Shown: one piece after another, positions 6,477 to 7,356 of the stretch
Layout: every line of letters starts with the position of its first letter
How positions within the stretch are numbered: the first letter of the stretch is position 1
Source: DASTPP01 sp035762175
Lineage (GTDB): Bacteria > Myxococcota_A > Polyangia > Polyangiales > Polyangiaceae
DNA: 7,356 nucleotides
Assembly: GCA_035762175.1 (NCBI GenBank)
Contig: DASTPP010000443.1
Span: 1-7,356, forward strand
Direction: 5' to 3'
Position numbers and translations under genes: made by a program
The notes under the pieces: model-generated
What the model was told of the DNA's origin: nothing
Databases searched by the model: none
What the model saw: only the letters and a program-made list of their open reading frames with translations

Positions 6477-6607
6477 CGATTCCTGGCTCCGTCAAGGACA
6501 GCCGGTATTACCTTCGACTCTGGGCCTCCGAAGCGGCGCGCCTGGGGGTACTGCCAAGGCAGGGCTCAAGGGGGCGGGTAAAGCTTAACGAACCTAGGCA
6601 AGAGGTA

Positions 6608-6761
6608 GGTTGAACCCACCTCCCGCCAAGGTTCAACCTACCTCCCGCCAGGGTTGAACCTACCTCCCGCCAGGGTTGAACCTACCTCGCGCCTAGGTTG
6701 AACCTACCTCCCGCCAGGGTTGAACCTACCTGCCGCCAGGGTTCGACCTACCTCGCGCCTA
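6608..6761. repeat. Tandem array of seven 22-bp palindrome-centred repeats
   Basis: Seven head-to-tail copies begin at 6608, 6630, 6652, 6674, 6696, 6718 and 6740. The consensus is GGTTGAACCTACCT followed by CCCGCCAG. Decayed copies extend it left to about 6586 and right through 6762, 6784 and 6806. With its neighbouring base, each unit centres on AGGTT-G-AACCT, extended to TAGGTT-G-AACCTA in copy 5 and to nine-base arms with one mismatch at 6603-6621. Copies 4 and 7 share a variant second half (CTCGCGCCTA), giving a 66-bp higher-order period. There are no spacers, so it is not a CRISPR array. Function unknown. Confidence 0.9.
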
Positions 6762-6829
6762 GGTTGAGCCCAGGCGGCGCCAGGGTCGGGCCCAGACTGG
6801 GTGAGGGTCGAACTCTGGCTCGGTCGGGG

Positions 6830-7057
6830 CTGCGCGAGGGCAAAGAAGAAGGCCTGCGCGAGGGCGAGGCGCGCGGCGAGGTGAAGGGCAAGGCGGCCGC
6901 GCTCCTGACGGTGCTCGCGGCGCGCGGGCTCGCGGTCGACGCCGAGGCGCGCGCCCGCATCGAGGCCTGTGCCGACCCCGCCCGCCTCGACCGCTGGCTC
7001 GCCCGCGCCCTGACCGCCGCCTCGGCGCGCGAGGCGCTCGACGACGGCGCGCCCTGA
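6830..7057 (+). pseudogene. Orphaned C-terminal tail of a Uma2-type protein
   Basis: From 6830 the frame reads LREGKEEGLREGEARGEVKG, then AALLTVLAARGLAVDAEARARIE and a closing helix DRWLARALTAASAREAL. This charged EG-repeat coiled region plus an 'LAARGL' helical tail is the usual C-terminus of myxobacterial Uma2 (DUF820) or Rpn-like PD-(D/E)XK nuclease-fold proteins, from memory. The nuclease core is missing. Upstream, the open frame reaches only to a TTG at 6698 inside the 22-bp repeats and has no ribosome-binding site. VELWLGRG appears just before, in another frame (6807-6830), which hints at a frameshift. The most likely reading is a truncated relic, followed 36 bp later by a Uma2 gene. 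A short expressed protein is not excluded. Confidence 0.55.
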
Positions 7058-7093
7058 GCCTCGGGCGGGCCCCGTCGTGCTACGATCGGGCGC

Positions 7094-7356
7094 ATGACGC
7101 AGCCGCGCTGGCCCCACGACGCAGGCCCCCTGCCGACGCGCGTCGACCAGGTGCGCGAGGGCGACCGCTACGAGCTGAGCGAGGGGCGGGCCATCTACTG
7201 CGCCCCGGCCCAGCCCAAGCACGGCGGCCCGCACGCGCTCGGGCCGCTGCCGCTGGCGAGCGACCCGTCGGTGACCGAGATCGGCACCGACGTCGGGCAC
7301 GTGCTGGGCGAGGGCACGCTGCGCGCGCCCGACCTGTCGGTGGGCGAGATGGGCGC
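7094..7356 (+). CDS. Uma2-family (DUF820) PD-(D/E)XK nuclease-fold protein, N-terminal part
   Basis: The frame is open to the window end, giving 87 complete codons. VREGDRYELSEGRAIYCAPAQPKHG matches the Uma2 N-terminal beta-hairpin (acidic E27, conserved Gly31 and His43). TEIGTDVGHVLGEGTLRAPDLSVG matches the segment carrying the presumed metal-binding aspartate, here D80 in the APDLSVG motif. The remaining catalytic Glu-x-Lys strand would lie beyond the window. The family has a restriction-endonuclease-like fold and is often multicopy in myxobacteria and cyanobacteria; its cellular role is not established. The ATG is the natural start for this domain, although no clear Shine-Dalgarno precedes it. 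The preceding 36 bp follow a relic that looks like the tail of a paralogue. Confidence 0.75.
   Translation, partial: MTQPRWPHDAGPLPTRVDQVREGDRYELSEGRAIYCAPAQPKHGGPHALGPLPLASDPSVTEIGTDVGHVLGEGTLRAPDLSVGEMG

Larger units (their letters stand above)
6135..6607. other. Gene-free, hairpin-dense region after the amylase
   Basis: No frame here has a ribosome-binding site or family resemblance on either strand. The content is a succession of stem-loops (listed below as a possible terminator and a candidate structured RNA), then hairpins at 6483-6505 (CTGGCT..GTC-AAG-GAC AGCCGG) and 6512-6533 (CTTCG/CGAAG), the palindrome GGTATTACC (6504-6512), and an AT-richer junction with the repeat array (TAAAGCTTAACGAACCTAGG, 6579-6598). 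Confidence 0.6.

Noticed and set aside
6608..6761. CRISPR array
   Set aside because: The repeats are directly abutting at a 22-bp period with no unique spacers, and no cas genes are present.

Overview
This is a very GC-rich window with strong GC bias at third codon positions. It carries lipoprotein-type exported enzymes, a long Gly/Thr/Ser linker and Uma2-family genes. That combination suggests a myxobacterium-like chromosome (Myxococcota, Polyangiales-type). The taxonomic guess is inference from style, not from a marker gene.

Layout. (1) 20-895, minus strand: an uncharacterised 291-residue protein that looks like two tandem STAS/SpoIIAA-like halves. (2) 896-1845: about 950 bp without a convincing gene. 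It separates the divergent first gene from the starch genes and holds a 25-bp tandem repeat, a pair of direct repeats around a 15-bp palindrome, and a perfect 24-bp palindrome. (3) 1846-4176, plus strand: a 776-residue secreted lipoprotein isoamylase (GH13 debranching enzyme with N-terminal CBM48-like domain). (4) 4177-4382: a spacer with a very strong 18-bp-stem hairpin, then a near-perfect Shine-Dalgarno. (5) 4383-6134, plus strand: a 583-residue secreted alpha-amylase whose catalytic domain resembles plant alpha-amylases (GH13_6 type), followed by a 36-residue Gly-rich linker and a CBM20 starch-binding domain. (6) 6135-6607: no gene, but a dense run of hairpins that looks like a structured RNA. 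Its order of elements recalls HEARO/omega-RNA scaffolds of IscB elements, although no iscB is present. (7) 6608-6761, with decayed copies on both sides: an array of seven 22-bp tandem repeats, each centred on an 11-bp palindrome. (8) 6830-7057: what looks like the orphaned C-terminal tail of a Uma2-type protein, fused to the repeat array. (9) 7094-7356: the N-terminal part of an apparently intact Uma2-family protein, cut by the window end.

How it works together. The two starch genes form a complementary set. The isoamylase cuts alpha-1,6 branch points, and the CBM20-bearing amylase binds granules and cuts alpha-1,4 bonds. Both have lipoprotein-like or secretory N-termini followed by acidic, Ala-rich tethers, so starch or glycogen would be attacked outside the cytoplasm. 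The hairpin between them and the separate strong ribosome-binding site suggest that the amylase is expressed at a different level. The right-hand third (hairpin cluster, repeat array, gene relic, Uma2 gene) looks like an accessory region that has been rearranged.
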